Shown piece after piece: positions 25,432 to 35,195 of a stretch of 64,000 bases of DNA (its first letter is position 1; every line of letters starts with the position of its first letter). The notes under the pieces are model-generated. The model did no database searches and was not told the DNA's origin. It saw only the letters and a list, made by a program, of their open reading frames with translations. The stretch is from positions 1 to 64,000 of the forward strand of contig JABWAQ010000003.1 of the NCBI GenBank assembly GCA_013360945.1, in the 5' to 3' direction. This stretch comes from Candidatus Brocadia sp. GTDB taxonomy: Bacteria; Planctomycetota; Brocadiia; Brocadiales; Brocadiaceae. A program made the translations under genes and the position numbers.

Positions 25432-26100
25432 GTGTATAAAGAGTATTTGTCGTATTTAGAAAACGGTGAGTTTCCTGTTCTAAAAGCTAAGAATCCTTAT
25501 GGTGCGCTTTTCGTGCCCTATGTTGTTGAGAAGACCGGATACGGCGAGAGGCATTATGATATATTTTCAAGATTGCTTAAAGATCGCATTATCTTTATTG
25601 GCTCAGCCATTGAAGATACATTATCGAACCTGGTTATTGCACAGATACTATTTCTTCAGAACGAGAACAAGAATCAGGACATCAACATTTATATCAATTC
25701 ACCAGGGGGGTCGATAACGGCCGGCCTGGCCATCTACGATACTATGCAATTCGTGCAATGCGATGTAGCGACCTTTTGTATAGGGCAGGCGTATAGCATG
25801 GCCGCTATCCTTCTTGCCGGTGGGACAAAAGGGAAGAGACACGGTTTGCCCCATACCCGCATCATGCTCCATCAACCATGGGGAGGCATGAGAGGCACTG
25901 CAACGGATATCAGTATTCAGGCGGAAGAAATACTGCGGATGAAGAAATGTTTGAATGAAATCCTCACGAAGCACACAGGACAACCATTAGAACGTATCGA
26001 AGCGGACGTTGACCGTGATTATTATATGTCATCACACGAGGCAAAAGCTTATGGTCTTGTCGATGAGGTGATAGAGTCTTTACGAGACAAAAAGAAATAA
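25432..26100 (+). CDS. clpP: ATP-dependent Clp protease proteolytic subunit
   Basis: Serine peptidase chambers that degrade unfolded proteins with ClpX/ClpA. The triad is visible: Ser in [14 protein letters not shown], His in [10 protein letters not shown], Asp in [28 protein letters not shown] is the family core. The Ser motif reads QAYSM instead of the common QAASM, which suggests a paralogue group, and the N-terminus ([19 protein letters not shown]) is longer than in E. coli ClpP. The GTG at 25432 fits AAAGG at 25418-25422; another GTG at 25423 is in frame. clpX, the usual next gene, is absent; a terminator follows. Confidence 0.93.
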   Translation: MYKEYLSYLENGEFPVLKAKNPYGALFVPYVVEKTGYGERHYDIFSRLLKDRIIFIGSAIEDTLSNLVIAQILFLQNENKNQDINIYINSPGGSITAGLAIYDTMQFVQCDVATFCIGQAYSMAAILLAGGTKGKRHGLPHTRIMLHQPWGGMRGTATDISIQAEEILRMKKCLNEILTKHTGQPLERIEADVDRDYYMSSHEAKAYGLVDEVIESLRDKKK

Positions 26101-26130
26101 ATTAGCATTAATACAAAAAGCAGAAAACAC

Positions 26131-26160
26131 AAAAAGGACACGCGATCGCGTGTCCTTTTT
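26131..26160. terminator. Bidirectional rho-independent terminator after clpP
   Basis: Perfect 30-base palindrome: AAAAAGGACACGCGA followed by its reverse complement TCGCGTGTCCTTTTT. A-run and T-run flank the stem, so it can work on both strands. About 280 AT-rich bases follow without a gene before comEA. Confidence 0.85.
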
Positions 26161-26440
26161 ATTTGACATAAAAAGTAACAATTTTGCCCACTTTATAGCT
26201 GTTATGTCCTTTTTTGTATTATCCTTGCCCAAGTAATGCCCTATTCTTCACTAATATTCATGAAATAGTGATATTATATTACTTGTTACTATTTCAAGAT
26301 TTAAAGTAAATTATTTATTTTTCGATGATTTTCTAATACATGGAGTGTGTTTTGCTAACCTTAAATTCTCAACACGTGTTTGTTTAAGACCAGAGGCCTT
26401 TGAATATTATTTGGGAATTTTTTTATAAGGAGGTTAGTTT

Positions 26441-26797
26441 ATGCACGCAATTCGTAAATATTTTGGAGTAGCTGTGCTGATTTGCCTGATTGGCCTTGTT
26501 TGTCAAACAAGGATTTGCTTTTCAGCCGTAGAGGTTGAAGGAAAGGTAAATATTAATACTGCTACTGAAGACCAGATTACATTGCTGCCAGGTATTGGCT
26601 CCAAGCTGGCTGCAGAAATTGTAAATCACAGGGCAACGAATGGTAATTTTAAAACAATTGATGACCTCAAGAAGATAAGCGGTGTAGGCGATAAAAAATT
26701 TGAGAAGATTAAAGATTTTATCGTAGTTGATGGAGATACAACTATAAAATCGACGAAAGTGGCAAAAGGTGAAAAGAAAACAAGACAAGAGAAGTAA
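26441..26797 (+). CDS. ComEA-like helix-hairpin-helix DNA-binding protein
   Basis: A small exported protein of 118 residues. Residues 1-29 form a signal peptide or single membrane anchor (VAVLICLIGLVCQTRICFSA). The ComEA domain follows: VNINTATEDQITLLPGIGSK then AAEIVNHRATNGNF and ISGVGDKKFEKIKDFI, two helix-hairpin-helix motifs that bind DNA non-specifically. The tail is Lys-rich. In transformable bacteria ComEA binds incoming DNA in the periplasm; whether this organism takes up DNA is not shown, and no comEC is in the window. AAGGAGG precedes the ATG and a strong terminator follows, so it is monocistronic. Confidence 0.88.
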   Translation: MHAIRKYFGVAVLICLIGLVCQTRICFSAVEVEGKVNINTATEDQITLLPGIGSKLAAEIVNHRATNGNFKTIDDLKKISGVGDKKFEKIKDFIVVDGDTTIKSTKVAKGEKKTRQEK

Positions 26798-26833
26798 ATC
26801 CAGAAGATAAATACGATAACGTACACGTTTTGT

Positions 26834-26873
26834 AAAAAGAGGATAGACCCAAAAAGTCTATCCTCTTTTTTTT
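26834..26873 (+). terminator. Rho-independent terminator after comEA-like gene
   Basis: Stem AAAAAGAGGATAGAC (26834-26848), loop CCAAAAA, stem GTCTATCCTCTTTTT (26856-26870) and more T. Confidence 0.85.
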
Positions 26874-26875
26874 GT

Positions 26876-26902
26876 TTGAAAAAAATGGAATTTTTGTATA
26901 AT
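26876..26902 (+). promoter_or_regulatory. Possible promoter of the multihaem cytochrome gene
   Basis: TTGAAA (26876-26881), short 15-base spacer, perfect TATAAT (26897-26902), right after the terminator of the previous gene and 87 bases before the chosen start codon. The short spacer lowers confidence. Confidence 0.4.
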
Positions 26903-26988
26903 GACCTTTCCAGGTTTTTTGCCTGGAATTAATGTGTTTAATCCATTGGGCGGTTTATTGCTTTGTTACAGAAAGGATGTTAATTTCT

Positions 26989-28419
26989 ATGCGTTTATCT
27001 ATCAAACTTACCTTGTATCTCATCGGTATTTTGTCTCTGTCATCTTTGAGCGTATCCTACGCTACTGATCCCAGGGAATGGTCGCCTACGTGGAAACTTC
27101 CTCCTGGCCAGAGGCCAGAAAATATTGTTGATCTGCCTATTACGGTACCGGGAGATGTAAGGATAAGCCAATTCTTCAGCCCGATCTCCTGCGGCGCATG
27201 TCATCCCGAGATCTTTAAGATGTGGAGTGGTTCCACCCATGCGAATGCATGGAGAAATCCGCTCTTTCAGGCCCTCTATAACCTGGGTAAAAAAACGGCA
27301 GTAGGAGAATCAGAGAAAAAAAACATAGAATCCTGCGTGCGCTGTCACTTTCCTATAGGACACAGCGGAGCAGAAACGATCCTCCCTCTTGATGATGAAA
27401 AGGGTGGCGTTATATGCGATTTTTGTCATTCCGTTAGGGCAACCACGGGCATTGGAAATGCACCTTACATACTAAGTCCCGGCAATGCCGCTGCCATGGA
27501 AGGAGGCACAAAGTACGGTCCTTTCAATGATTCTCCTGATACTATTCACAAAAATCAGTATTCTGAGTTGCACACCCGGTCTGAGTTTTGTGGAGGTTGT
27601 CATGATGTGTCGCATGCAGGAAACAATCTTCCTATTGAACAAACCTACACGGAGTGGCGGCAAGGTCCTTATAATACCGGTGATCCCAAAACAACGGTAC
27701 ATTGTCAGGACTGCCACATGAGGCAACGACCTGGTTTTCCCTGTACCGGCAGTACGGATAGACCCGATAATCCTGGTTTTGCTTCGCCTGAAATTATGGG
27801 AGGCAAAAAACGTCCGCATATATGGACTCACTACTTTGTTGGTGGGAGTGTTACATCCATATCCTTACCACCTGGCTCAGAAGCGCAGCCGCAAATGGCG
27901 ATCGACAGGTTGAAGAACGCTGCTACCCTGGAACTATATGTGAATCCTGGATCAAAAAAAGGTGATTTGCTAAAATTTCAGATAAACATAAAAAACACGG
28001 GGGCAGGACATTATATACCCACCGGACTTACTGAAATGCGGCAAATGTGGTTAAGTGTCTCGGTAACGGATGCAGAGGGCAAGTTTATTTATCAAAGCGG
28101 GACGGTGGACGAAAAAGGGAATATTGATCCGAATGCCACTGTCTATCATACCGTGTTTGGTGATGAAAAGGGCGAACCGACACTTCACGTATGGTCTGCA
28201 ACACACATTATATCCGACAATCGTATCCCTCCAAAGGGTAAAAAAGAGGAACTTTTTATTTGCTTACTTCCCAATGGCGCCAAAGCTCCGTTAAAGATAA
28301 AATCCGTGCTCCATTACCGAAGTGCACCCCAGGATGTTGTAGATTCTCTTTTGGGAGAGAAATCCATAAAACTTCCCATAATCGACATGGCGGAGATATC
28401 ACAGGAAATAAGCTTGTAA
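26989..28419 (+). CDS. Exported five-haem c-type cytochrome
   Basis: An electron-carrying exported protein of about 476 residues. A signal peptide (RLSIKLTLYLIGILSLSSLS, cut near VSYA-TD) opens it. Five CXXCH haem sites are visible: CGACH, CVRCH, CDFCH, CGGCH and CQDCH. HPEIFKMWSGSTHANAW after the first is typical of cytochrome c554-like multihaem folds (SQHANA-type). The C-terminal 170 residues are haem-free and beta-rich (FQINIKNTGAGHYIPTGLTE), as in some periplasmic or surface multihaem proteins. ATG 26989 has AAAGGA before it; earlier ATGs at 26932 and 26977 would lengthen the N-terminus ahead of the signal peptide. Redox partners are unknown; no hao or nir gene is adjacent. Confidence 0.88.
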   Translation: MRLSIKLTLYLIGILSLSSLSVSYATDPREWSPTWKLPPGQRPENIVDLPITVPGDVRISQFFSPISCGACHPEIFKMWSGSTHANAWRNPLFQALYNLGKKTAVGESEKKNIESCVRCHFPIGHSGAETILPLDDEKGGVICDFCHSVRATTGIGNAPYILSPGNAAAMEGGTKYGPFNDSPDTIHKNQYSELHTRSEFCGGCHDVSHAGNNLPIEQTYTEWRQGPYNTGDPKTTVHCQDCHMRQRPGFPCTGSTDRPDNPGFASPEIMGGKKRPHIWTHYFVGGSVTSISLPPGSEAQPQMAIDRLKNAATLELYVNPGSKKGDLLKFQINIKNTGAGHYIPTGLTEMRQMWLSVSVTDAEGKFIYQSGTVDEKGNIDPNATVYHTVFGDEKGEPTLHVWSATHIISDNRIPPKGKKEELFICLLPNGAKAPLKIKSVLHYRSAPQDVVDSLLGEKSIKLPIIDMAEISQEISL

Positions 28420-28661
28420 ATTGGGATGAATGAGGATAAAAACTGCTTTCAAGAGAAGATATGAAGATAATCATCCGGATGTCTTCTGAGAAAATGAGAA
28501 ATTCCCCAGAGAGATCAGCCCTTGATCTGTGTGCAACTAACGCAGTAGTGCTTCCCTATCAGCAATCTGGCTGGTGTTCATCTCCATGAGCGGTTTGGCA
28601 AAAGGCAACGAATTCCTCACGTTCCAGACACGACAGGGATTACGAAAATCTGTATCCTGAC

Positions 28662-29474
28662 TTGAATATAGCTATTATCACATTAACAGAAGAAGGGCTA
28701 AGAATTGCACAAAGAATTGGGGCAGGTTTTGACCCGCCACCTCCTACCTATATGTTTAAAAAAAAGGCAGTAGGAAATGATTATTTTACCGAGTGCAAGA
28801 TGCCCACACACATTACGCCTTTTTCTGAACCGTTACAACAACTGATTAATCGTATCTTCGGACAATTTGACGGCATTGTTTTTATCATGGCTATGGGGAT
28901 CGTCGTAAGGGTGATTGCCCGGAATATCCGGGATAAATATACAGACCCGGCTGTGGTTGTGGTTGATGATATGGGACGTTTTGTCATCAGCGTACTTTCC
29001 GGACATGAGGGCGGCGCCAATCTGTTGGCCCATCGGATTGCAGCTATCCTACATACTGATGCCGTGATTACTACGGGTTCTGAGGCAAAGAAGGACATTA
29101 TTATCGGTATCGGCTGTAAAAAAGGCGTTAGTTCAGAAGCGGTAAAACAATCCATCCTTAATGCCCTTCAAAGGGTAAATCTTATGCCAGGACGGATCAG
29201 ACTGCTCTCTACGATTGAGATTAAGTCTGAAGAGCCAGGTTTATTACAGGCTGCGGGAGAATTGGGCATTCCGTTGAGGATTGTTTCCAGCAAGGAAATT
29301 GCAGCATGTGCAAAAGAACACAGCAAGTCAACTTTTGTTAAGGAAAAGATAGGGGTGTGGGGGGTGTGCGAACCCGCAGCGCTTCTTTCGGGGAGGAAGA
29401 CCCAATTACTGCTCAAAAAACAGAAATATCCCGGAGTGACAATAGCCATCGCCCGGGAAAACTTTACGTGGTAG
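28662..29474 (+). CDS. cbiG: Cobalt-precorrin-5A hydrolase (CbiG)
   Basis: Opens the delta-lactone of cobalt-precorrin-5A in the anaerobic (early cobalt) cobalamin pathway. Recognisable parts are the N-terminal domain with IVFIMAMGIVVRVIARNIRD and DKYTDPAVVVVDDMGRFVIS then VLSGHEGGANLLA, and the C-terminal CbiG_C domain starting IIIGIGCKKGVSSEAV. Length 270 residues is short, but both domains are present. The start is TTG at 28662 (LNIAIITLTEEG), with no better one nearby. The next corrin gene overlaps its end. The 242 bases upstream contain no gene or riboswitch I can support. Confidence 0.9.
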   Translation: MNIAIITLTEEGLRIAQRIGAGFDPPPPTYMFKKKAVGNDYFTECKMPTHITPFSEPLQQLINRIFGQFDGIVFIMAMGIVVRVIARNIRDKYTDPAVVVVDDMGRFVISVLSGHEGGANLLAHRIAAILHTDAVITTGSEAKKDIIIGIGCKKGVSSEAVKQSILNALQRVNLMPGRIRLLSTIEIKSEEPGLLQAAGELGIPLRIVSSKEIAACAKEHSKSTFVKEKIGVWGVCEPAALLSGRKTQLLLKKQKYPGVTIAIARENFTW

Positions 29475-30184
29475 GCATAGGTCCAGGAGCAAGGAATGAG
29501 ATTAGCCAGAGGGCATTGAATGCACTTAAAAATTCAGAAATGATCGTTGGCTACAAATTGTATGTGGATCTGGTAAAGGATATTATAAAAGACAAACAGG
29601 TGGTTGCCACCGCCATGCGGAAAGAAATTGAACGCGTAGAAACGGCAATTCGGGAAGCCCTGACCGGGAAGATTGTGTCTATTATCAGCAGTGGTGACCC
29701 AGGAGTTTACGGTATGGCCGGACTTGTGCTGGAGGTAGTTTCTCAAGGAAATATTCATTTACCTGTAGAAATTATTTCCGGTATTCCTGCTGCAAATGCC
29801 GCTGCTGCCGTGCTGGGTGCACCACTTATGCACGATTATGCCGTCATTAGCCTAAGTGACTTGCTCACTCCATGGGAAACGATAGAAAAACGGGTGAAGT
29901 GCGCCGCTGAGGCAGATTTTATCATCGTGCTGTATAACCCTAAGAGTTCCCAAAGGGACTGGCAGATCCGGAAGACTGGCAATATTGTTCTCCAGTATAA
30001 ATCTCCATCTACTCCTGTAGGCATCGTGAAAGATGCGTCACGGGAGGGTGAATCGGTTATCATTACGACACTTGATAAAATGACCTCGTACCCTATCGAT
30101 ATGACGACCGTTATTATCATTGGAAATTCTACGACGTATTGCTATCGCAATTACATGATAACAAAACGGGGTTATCAATTATAA
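29357..30184 (+). CDS. cbiH: Precorrin-3B C17-methyltransferase (CbiH/CobJ)
   Basis: SAM-dependent methyltransferase that contracts the corrin ring at C17. The family core is intact: KLYVVGIGPGARNEIS, YVDLVKD, ISSGDPGVYGMAGLVLE, EIISGIPAANAAAAVLGAP, DYAVISLSDLLTPWE, FIIVLYNPKSSQR. Homology starts only at nt 29456, 18 bases before the cbiG stop. No ATG exists near there: in-frame starts are GTG at 29357 (which adds 33 non-homologous residues encoded within cbiG) or GTG at 29468, which would remove the KLY strand. Natural CbiG-CbiH fusions are known, so a translational coupling or frameshift product is possible. The C-terminus is complete. Confidence 0.88.
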   Translation: MGGVRTRSASFGEEDPITAQKTEISRSDNSHRPGKLYVVGIGPGARNEISQRALNALKNSEMIVGYKLYVDLVKDIIKDKQVVATAMRKEIERVETAIREALTGKIVSIISSGDPGVYGMAGLVLEVVSQGNIHLPVEIISGIPAANAAAAVLGAPLMHDYAVISLSDLLTPWETIEKRVKCAAEADFIIVLYNPKSSQRDWQIRKTGNIVLQYKSPSTPVGIVKDASREGESVIITTLDKMTSYPIDMTTVIIIGNSTTYCYRNYMITKRGYQL

Positions 30185-30330
30185 CAAATAGCCTTTCAAG
30201 GAATGCGATCATGAACGCCTTTTGTCGATGGCGGCGGTCAATTAAGATTTAATAACGTAAAGGTAGAATGGTATCCTTATCTCGCGAATTCAAACCACAC
30301 ATAATGACATGTGCAGAAGGGGGGGGTTGT

Positions 30331-30657
30331 ATGTCAAAGGGAAAATTACCTAAACAGTATCTTCAAATTAGAAAAAGACATGAGAACTTTTTCCATGCAG
30401 CTGAGGAGCTTGGCAAAGTTGTCAGACAGGAAGGTCCTATAGATGAAAAGACTGCGCACCTGATCCAACTCGCAGCCGCAGCAACCTTACATTCCGAAGG
30501 CGCTGTTCACAGCCATGTACGACGGGCGCTTGAAGCCGGAGTAACATCTGATGAAATACATCACGCTATCATTCTTCTCTCAAGTACCATTGGATTTCCA
30601 ACAGTTGTCGCCGCATTAAGTTGGGCAGACGATATCATAGAAGGTAGGAAAAAATAA
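30331..30657 (+). CDS. Carboxymuconolactone decarboxylase/AhpD-like protein
   Basis: A small helical protein of about 108 residues of the CMD/AhpD superfamily. LIQLAAAATLHSEGAVHSHVRRALEAGVTSDEI is the family core (the motif region lies at about 48-80), followed by HHAIILLSSTIGFPTVVAAL. The AhpD CxxC pair is absent (SEGAVHS in its place), so it is not a disulfide reductase; it is closer to gamma-carboxymuconolactone decarboxylase-like members whose roles are mostly unknown. GAAGGGGGGG precedes ATG 30331; an upstream in-frame ATG at 30268 is not well supported. It stands 146 bases after cbiH, perhaps independent. Confidence 0.78.
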   Translation: MSKGKLPKQYLQIRKRHENFFHAAEELGKVVRQEGPIDEKTAHLIQLAAAATLHSEGAVHSHVRRALEAGVTSDEIHHAIILLSSTIGFPTVVAALSWADDIIEGRKK

Positions 30658-30811
30658 GGATTTGAACCCTGGTCAGATTGCAAACGCTGCTGTGGAGTGT
30701 GGTACCGGACTGCGATGACGTAAGGAACATACGAAGGGGGGGTTCACACAGCACCTGAGTGTATGCCAGGCATGGAGAAAAAGGAGTTTTTACAAGATAA
30801 GGCCGACCCTT

Positions 30812-33028
30812 ATGGGTAAATATTTATCATTCTTTTCCTGCAGTATATATTCCCTTCCTGTACGTAGTTTCATCCTATCAATTTTCATGAAAGGTTGTGT
30901 AGTTAGCGCTATGAATACAAACGGAAACAGTACCCCACTGCCATCCCAGGAGGAAATAAATACATCTCACCAGAGGAAACCCAATCGCCTGATTCACGAA
31001 AAAAGCCCTTATCTTCAACAACATGCATATAATCCTGTCGATTGGTATCCATGGGGCGAAGAGGCTTTCCTGAAGGCTATGAAAGAAAATAAACCCATCT
31101 TTCTTTCCATAGGATATTCAACTTGCCATTGGTGCCACGTTATGGAATACGAATCATTCGAGGATGAAGAGGTTGCGAAAATTCTAAATGAAAATTTTGT
31201 CTCCATAAAAGTTGATAGAGAAGAACGTCCTGATATTGACAATATCTACATGGCCGTATGCCAGGCCATGACCGGCAGCGGTGGCTGGCCTCTTAACCTC
31301 TTCCTGACTCCGGGAAAAAAGCCATTTTTTGCCGGCACCTATTTCCCAAAGACAGAACGGTATGGGAATCCGGGGTTTGTTGCTATTCTCAAACAGATAT
31401 CCGATCTGTGGAGGACAAATAAAGAGAGCGCCATTGCCTCAAGTGAACAGGTGACAAAGGTCATGCAATCTATGGCTGTTTCAACACCGGGGGAGATACT
31501 GACCAAAGAGACACTAAAACATGCTTACGAACAATTGAGGGATAATTTTGACATGATCTACGGTGGTTTTGGCACCTCCCCAAAGTTTCCTACACCACAC
31601 AACTATACCTTTCTCCTTCGATGGTGGAAGCGAAGTAATGATCCCATGGCATTGGAGATGGTTGAAAAAACACTTGAACGGATGGGAAGAGGCGGCATGT
31701 ACGACCAGTTGGGAGGCGGATTTCACAGATATTCCACCGATGAATATTGGCTCGTTCCACACTTTGAAAAAATGCTCTATGACCAGGCGCTAATCGCCAT
31801 GGCATATACGGAAGCCTATCAGGCCACAGGAAAACCGTGCTATGCCGGGATAGTAAAGGGTATTTTTACGTATGCTTTGAGGGATATGACTTCTCCTGAC
31901 GGTGGTTTTTATTCAGCCGAAGACGCTGATAGCGAGGGTATAGAAGGTAAGTTTTATGTGTGGATGCCTGATGAGGTTGTAAAGATTTTGGGAGAAAAGG
32001 ACGGCAAGATATTCTGTGATTATTATGATGTCTCCAGTGAGGGTAATTTTGAGGAAAAGAATATTTTGCATGTGGATAAACCATTTGATACCTTTGCCAA
32101 ACTGGAAGGTATAAAACCAGAAGAACTCCAGGAATTGTTACGCGCGGCCAGGGAAAAGCTCTTTGCGGTGCGTGAAAAACGTGTCCATCCTCACAAAGAT
32201 GACAAGGTACTCACTGCCTGGAATGGTTTAATGATTGCCGCCCTTGCCAAAGCTGCTCAGGCGTTATTTGAGCCTGAATATGCACAAGCGGCAATGCGTG
32301 CAGCCGATTTTATTTTGAGTGCGTTACGCCAGAAGGATGGGTTGTTATTGCGACGCCATCGCCTGGGAGAAGCTGCGATTCCTGGCTATCTGGACGATTA
32401 TGCCTATTTTGTTTGGGGGTTAATCGATCTTTACGAGGCTACCCTTAAGCCAAAATACCTTAAAACAGCTTTGGAACTGAATGAGCAAATGATTGAAAAT
32501 TTCTGGGACGAAAAAGGCGGCGGACTATTTTTTAGTGGCAGGAATAATGAACAGCTTATCATGCAGACAAAAGAAATCTATGATGGCGCAACTCCTTCCG
32601 GGAATTCGGTTGCTCTATTCAATATCTTACGATTAGAACGTATGACCGGGAATCAGGGTTTAGGCAAAATGGCTGAACAAATCATAAAAACCTTTGGAAA
32701 AACGGTAACCCAGCATCCGTCAGGATATACCCAATTCCTGTGTGCCCTGGACTTTGCCTTGGGCCCTACAAAGGAAATTGTCATTGCAGGTGAACCGGAT
32801 CAAAAGGACACACAACAGATACTTCATGAGATATGGAAACGATTCCTGCCAAGAAAAGTCCTCTTGTTGCACCCTTCAAAAGACAACGCTATTGAGAAAA
32901 TTGCACAGTTTGTCAAGGATCAAAGGCCCGTCGAAAACAAGGCCACCGTTTACATTTGCGAAAATTATGCCTGTAAGGCCCCTGCGAACGATATCAATAG
33001 AATAATACAACTTTTAGAAGAACGCTAA
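30812..33028 (+). CDS. DUF255 thioredoxin-like / glycosidase-fold protein (YyaL type)
   Basis: A large cytoplasmic-type protein related to bacterial YyaL and animal SPATA20. The N-terminal DUF255 thioredoxin-like domain has [46 protein letters not shown] (active-site CHWC) and [12 protein letters not shown]-type motif here as [16 protein letters not shown]. An (alpha/alpha)6 barrel follows to the end ([39 protein letters not shown]). Function is unproven; the Cys pair implies redox activity. The start is uncertain: ATG 30812 has AAGG at good spacing, but 30911 ([11 protein letters not shown]) would give the more usual N-terminus. Confidence 0.87.
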   Translation: MGKYLSFFSCSIYSLPVRSFILSIFMKGCVVSAMNTNGNSTPLPSQEEINTSHQRKPNRLIHEKSPYLQQHAYNPVDWYPWGEEAFLKAMKENKPIFLSIGYSTCHWCHVMEYESFEDEEVAKILNENFVSIKVDREERPDIDNIYMAVCQAMTGSGGWPLNLFLTPGKKPFFAGTYFPKTERYGNPGFVAILKQISDLWRTNKESAIASSEQVTKVMQSMAVSTPGEILTKETLKHAYEQLRDNFDMIYGGFGTSPKFPTPHNYTFLLRWWKRSNDPMALEMVEKTLERMGRGGMYDQLGGGFHRYSTDEYWLVPHFEKMLYDQALIAMAYTEAYQATGKPCYAGIVKGIFTYALRDMTSPDGGFYSAEDADSEGIEGKFYVWMPDEVVKILGEKDGKIFCDYYDVSSEGNFEEKNILHVDKPFDTFAKLEGIKPEELQELLRAAREKLFAVREKRVHPHKDDKVLTAWNGLMIAALAKAAQALFEPEYAQAAMRAADFILSALRQKDGLLLRRHRLGEAAIPGYLDDYAYFVWGLIDLYEATLKPKYLKTALELNEQMIENFWDEKGGGLFFSGRNNEQLIMQTKEIYDGATPSGNSVALFNILRLERMTGNQGLGKMAEQIIKTFGKTVTQHPSGYTQFLCALDFALGPTKEIVIAGEPDQKDTQQILHEIWKRFLPRKVLLLHPSKDNAIEKIAQFVKDQRPVENKATVYICENYACKAPANDINRIIQLLEER

Positions 33029-33047
33029 ATCATACTGTGGCTGCATT

Positions 33048-34223
33048 ATGAAGGATATAATTTTGTTTTCTGTGAGTGCTGTTTCTGCAATTATTTGGCT
33101 CGTATTTTTTTTCATGCCTGTACGCTGGCGCATGTCCGGACAATGGGAAGCTTCAGACTGCTTGCACACAACAATTTCTCAATGGCCCAGTTTGTCTGTT
33201 ATTGTACCTGCCCGAAACGAAGTAGAATCACTTCCGTTGACAGTACCCTCGTGGCTCGATCAAAACTATCCAAAAGCAGAAATCATACTGATCGATGACG
33301 AATCGAGTGATGGTACGGCAGAATGTGCAAAAGGCATCTCGGCGCAGGCAGGTCGCAGTATGAAAGTAATCAGCGGTACGCCGCCGCCAGACGGGTGGAC
33401 GGGTAAACTGTGGGCACTTGAACAAGGGGTCAGGGCTTCGTCGGGTGAATGGCTGTTGTTTACCGATGCCGATATCCGTCATGGCACAAACCTGTGGCGG
33501 GGGCTGGTGGCGAAGGCGCTTACTGAACAGCGTGCAATGGTTTCACTGATGGCATTGCTGGATACTCATGGATTATGGGCACGTTTGCTGATCCCAGCCT
33601 TTGTTTACTTCTTTCACGGCTTGTATCCATTTGAAATGGTAGGGAATTTGCGAGCAAAAATATCAGCGGCTGCTGGCGGATGTATACTTGTTTCACGTCA
33701 GGCCCTTGACAAAGTCGGTGGTATAGCTGGATATAGTAACGCCTGGATAGACGATATTGCGCTTGCCAGAAAAATAAAAAGTAGCGGAATGTCAATCTCT
33801 CTTTCATTGACAAAATCGGTGGTAAGCGTTCGTCCTTACCGCAGACTCCAGGATATCTGGAATATGGTTGCGCGCAATGCCTTCTCACATCTCCGGTATT
33901 CATGGTTAACCCTGGTTGGAACAGTAATTGGATTGATCATTTTATTTATAGTACCCGTGATAGGCGTATGTACGTTTATGGACGAAACTGCTTTACGAGT
34001 TACAATTATGTTCTCAAGTCTTACCATCTTTATAATGGGACTTACGTATGTACCCACCCTTCGTTTTTTCAGCCTGAGTGCGTGGAGAGCATGCACATTA
34101 CCTATTGCAGGGGCATTTTATCTTGCCATGACAGTGTCTTCTGCTATTAATTATCTTTCCGGCCGATGCGAGTGGCGCGGTAGCCGCTCGAAGGCAGTCC
34201 CTTCAACCGAGAGAGCTCGTTAA
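33048..34223 (+). CDS. hpnB: Hopanoid-associated glycosyltransferase (HpnB type)
   Basis: A family-2 glycosyltransferase anchored in the inner membrane, 391 residues. An N-terminal membrane segment (about 3-24) precedes the GT-A fold: LSVIVPARNEVESLPLT, IILIDDESSDGTAE and the DAD motif LLFTDADIRHG. PPPDGWTGKLWALEQG is characteristic of the HpnB subfamily found in hopanoid clusters. GGCILVSRQALDKVGG and the NxxxDD-type NAWIDDIALARKIK with R..R.R-like motif complete it. Three or four membrane helices follow (about 285-375). No other hopanoid gene is visible here, so the role is by family membership. It starts 20 bases after the DUF255 gene. Confidence 0.82.
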   Translation: MKDIILFSVSAVSAIIWLVFFFMPVRWRMSGQWEASDCLHTTISQWPSLSVIVPARNEVESLPLTVPSWLDQNYPKAEIILIDDESSDGTAECAKGISAQAGRSMKVISGTPPPDGWTGKLWALEQGVRASSGEWLLFTDADIRHGTNLWRGLVAKALTEQRAMVSLMALLDTHGLWARLLIPAFVYFFHGLYPFEMVGNLRAKISAAAGGCILVSRQALDKVGGIAGYSNAWIDDIALARKIKSSGMSISLSLTKSVVSVRPYRRLQDIWNMVARNAFSHLRYSWLTLVGTVIGLIILFIVPVIGVCTFMDETALRVTIMFSSLTIFIMGLTYVPTLRFFSLSAWRACTLPIAGAFYLAMTVSSAINYLSGRCEWRGSRSKAVPSTERAR

Positions 34224-34301
34224 CAAACCTGACAGCCTGTAACAGGGTAATAAAATTTTCAGATGTTGTGAAACTAATTGATAAATTTTTAATGGGATGC
34301 G

Positions 34302-35183
34302 TTGTTGAAGACTGGAATTAAAGTCAAATTCTGGGGTGTGAGAGGGTCCATTCCCACCCCGGGAGTAAAATACATAAAATATGGAGGGAATACCCCTTGC
34401 GTTGAAGTTCAACTACCCAATAATCAATTATTTATTTTTGATGCTGGTACGGGTATTAGAGAACTGGGGAATATATTATGCAAGGGGGAGGGTAAGAGCA
34501 AAATTCATATATTTCTCAGCCACTTTCATTGGGATCATATTCAAGGTCTTCCTTTTTTTATGCCCTCGTATATTAAGGAAAACGAGCTTGTTATCCTCGG
34601 AATGGATCGCCAGGAGGCAAGGCTTGACAAAATCATTTTCAATCAAATGGAAAGTATATATTTTCCCGTTAAATTGCAATCTCTGGCAGCACATATCCAG
34701 TTTCAAATACTTACAGAAGGAGAGAATGTGATCGAGGGGGTAAAGGTCGGTACCATGTGTCTCAATCATCCTGGTCAAGCCATGGGTTATGTAATAACCT
34801 TTGGAAAGACAAAGATAGGTTATTTTACCGATAATGAACTTATACCGGCATGGGTAACAGGGGCCTTTAAGATGGAATATAAATCCGATATGAGAGAAAG
34901 GGCTTTACAATTAATTAGCGGTGCGGATTTGCTCATCCACGATGCCCAGTACACAGACGAGGAATATAAAACCAAGGTTTCTTGGGGGCATTCTTCTCTT
35001 ACCGAGGTATTGTGTCTTGCTAAAGAGGGTGGGGTAAAAAGACTAGCGCTCTTTCATCACGACCCGGACCATTTCGATGAGCAGATTGATGTCATTGCAG
35101 CTACCTGTAAGGCATATTTGAATGGGTCTTCTGCTAATTTGGAGTGTTTTGCAGCGCAGGAAGGTATGGAGCTTCATTTTTAG
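34302..35183 (+). CDS. MBL-fold metallo-hydrolase
   Basis: A metallo-beta-lactamase-fold hydrolase of about 293 residues. KVKFWGVRGSIPTPG is the opening typical of the PhnP/phosphodiesterase-like branch; the metal site is HFHWDHIQGLPFF (HxHxDH), with later ligands in CLNHPGQAMGY, IHDAQYTDEEY and FHHDPDHFDEQ. The start is TTG (34302 or 34305), as no ATG is suitable. Twelve bases separate it from the HD-GYP gene, so the two are probably co-transcribed; homologues of this pairing act on cyclic nucleotides or related phosphodiesters, but the substrate here is unknown. Confidence 0.82.
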   Translation: MLKTGIKVKFWGVRGSIPTPGVKYIKYGGNTPCVEVQLPNNQLFIFDAGTGIRELGNILCKGEGKSKIHIFLSHFHWDHIQGLPFFMPSYIKENELVILGMDRQEARLDKIIFNQMESIYFPVKLQSLAAHIQFQILTEGENVIEGVKVGTMCLNHPGQAMGYVITFGKTKIGYFTDNELIPAWVTGAFKMEYKSDMRERALQLISGADLLIHDAQYTDEEYKTKVSWGHSSLTEVLCLAKEGGVKRLALFHHDPDHFDEQIDVIAATCKAYLNGSSANLECFAAQEGMELHF

Positions 35184-35195
35184 CCAGGGGTATAT

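Noticed and set aside
28440-28661. A minus-strand open stretch upstream of cbiG (reads DTDFRNPCRVWNVRNSLPFA...) and an AGTCAGGATAC word like a cobalamin box
   Set aside because: The stretch is only about 40 codons before a stop and matches no family I know. The box word is on the opposite strand to cbiG and no other riboswitch core element is present.
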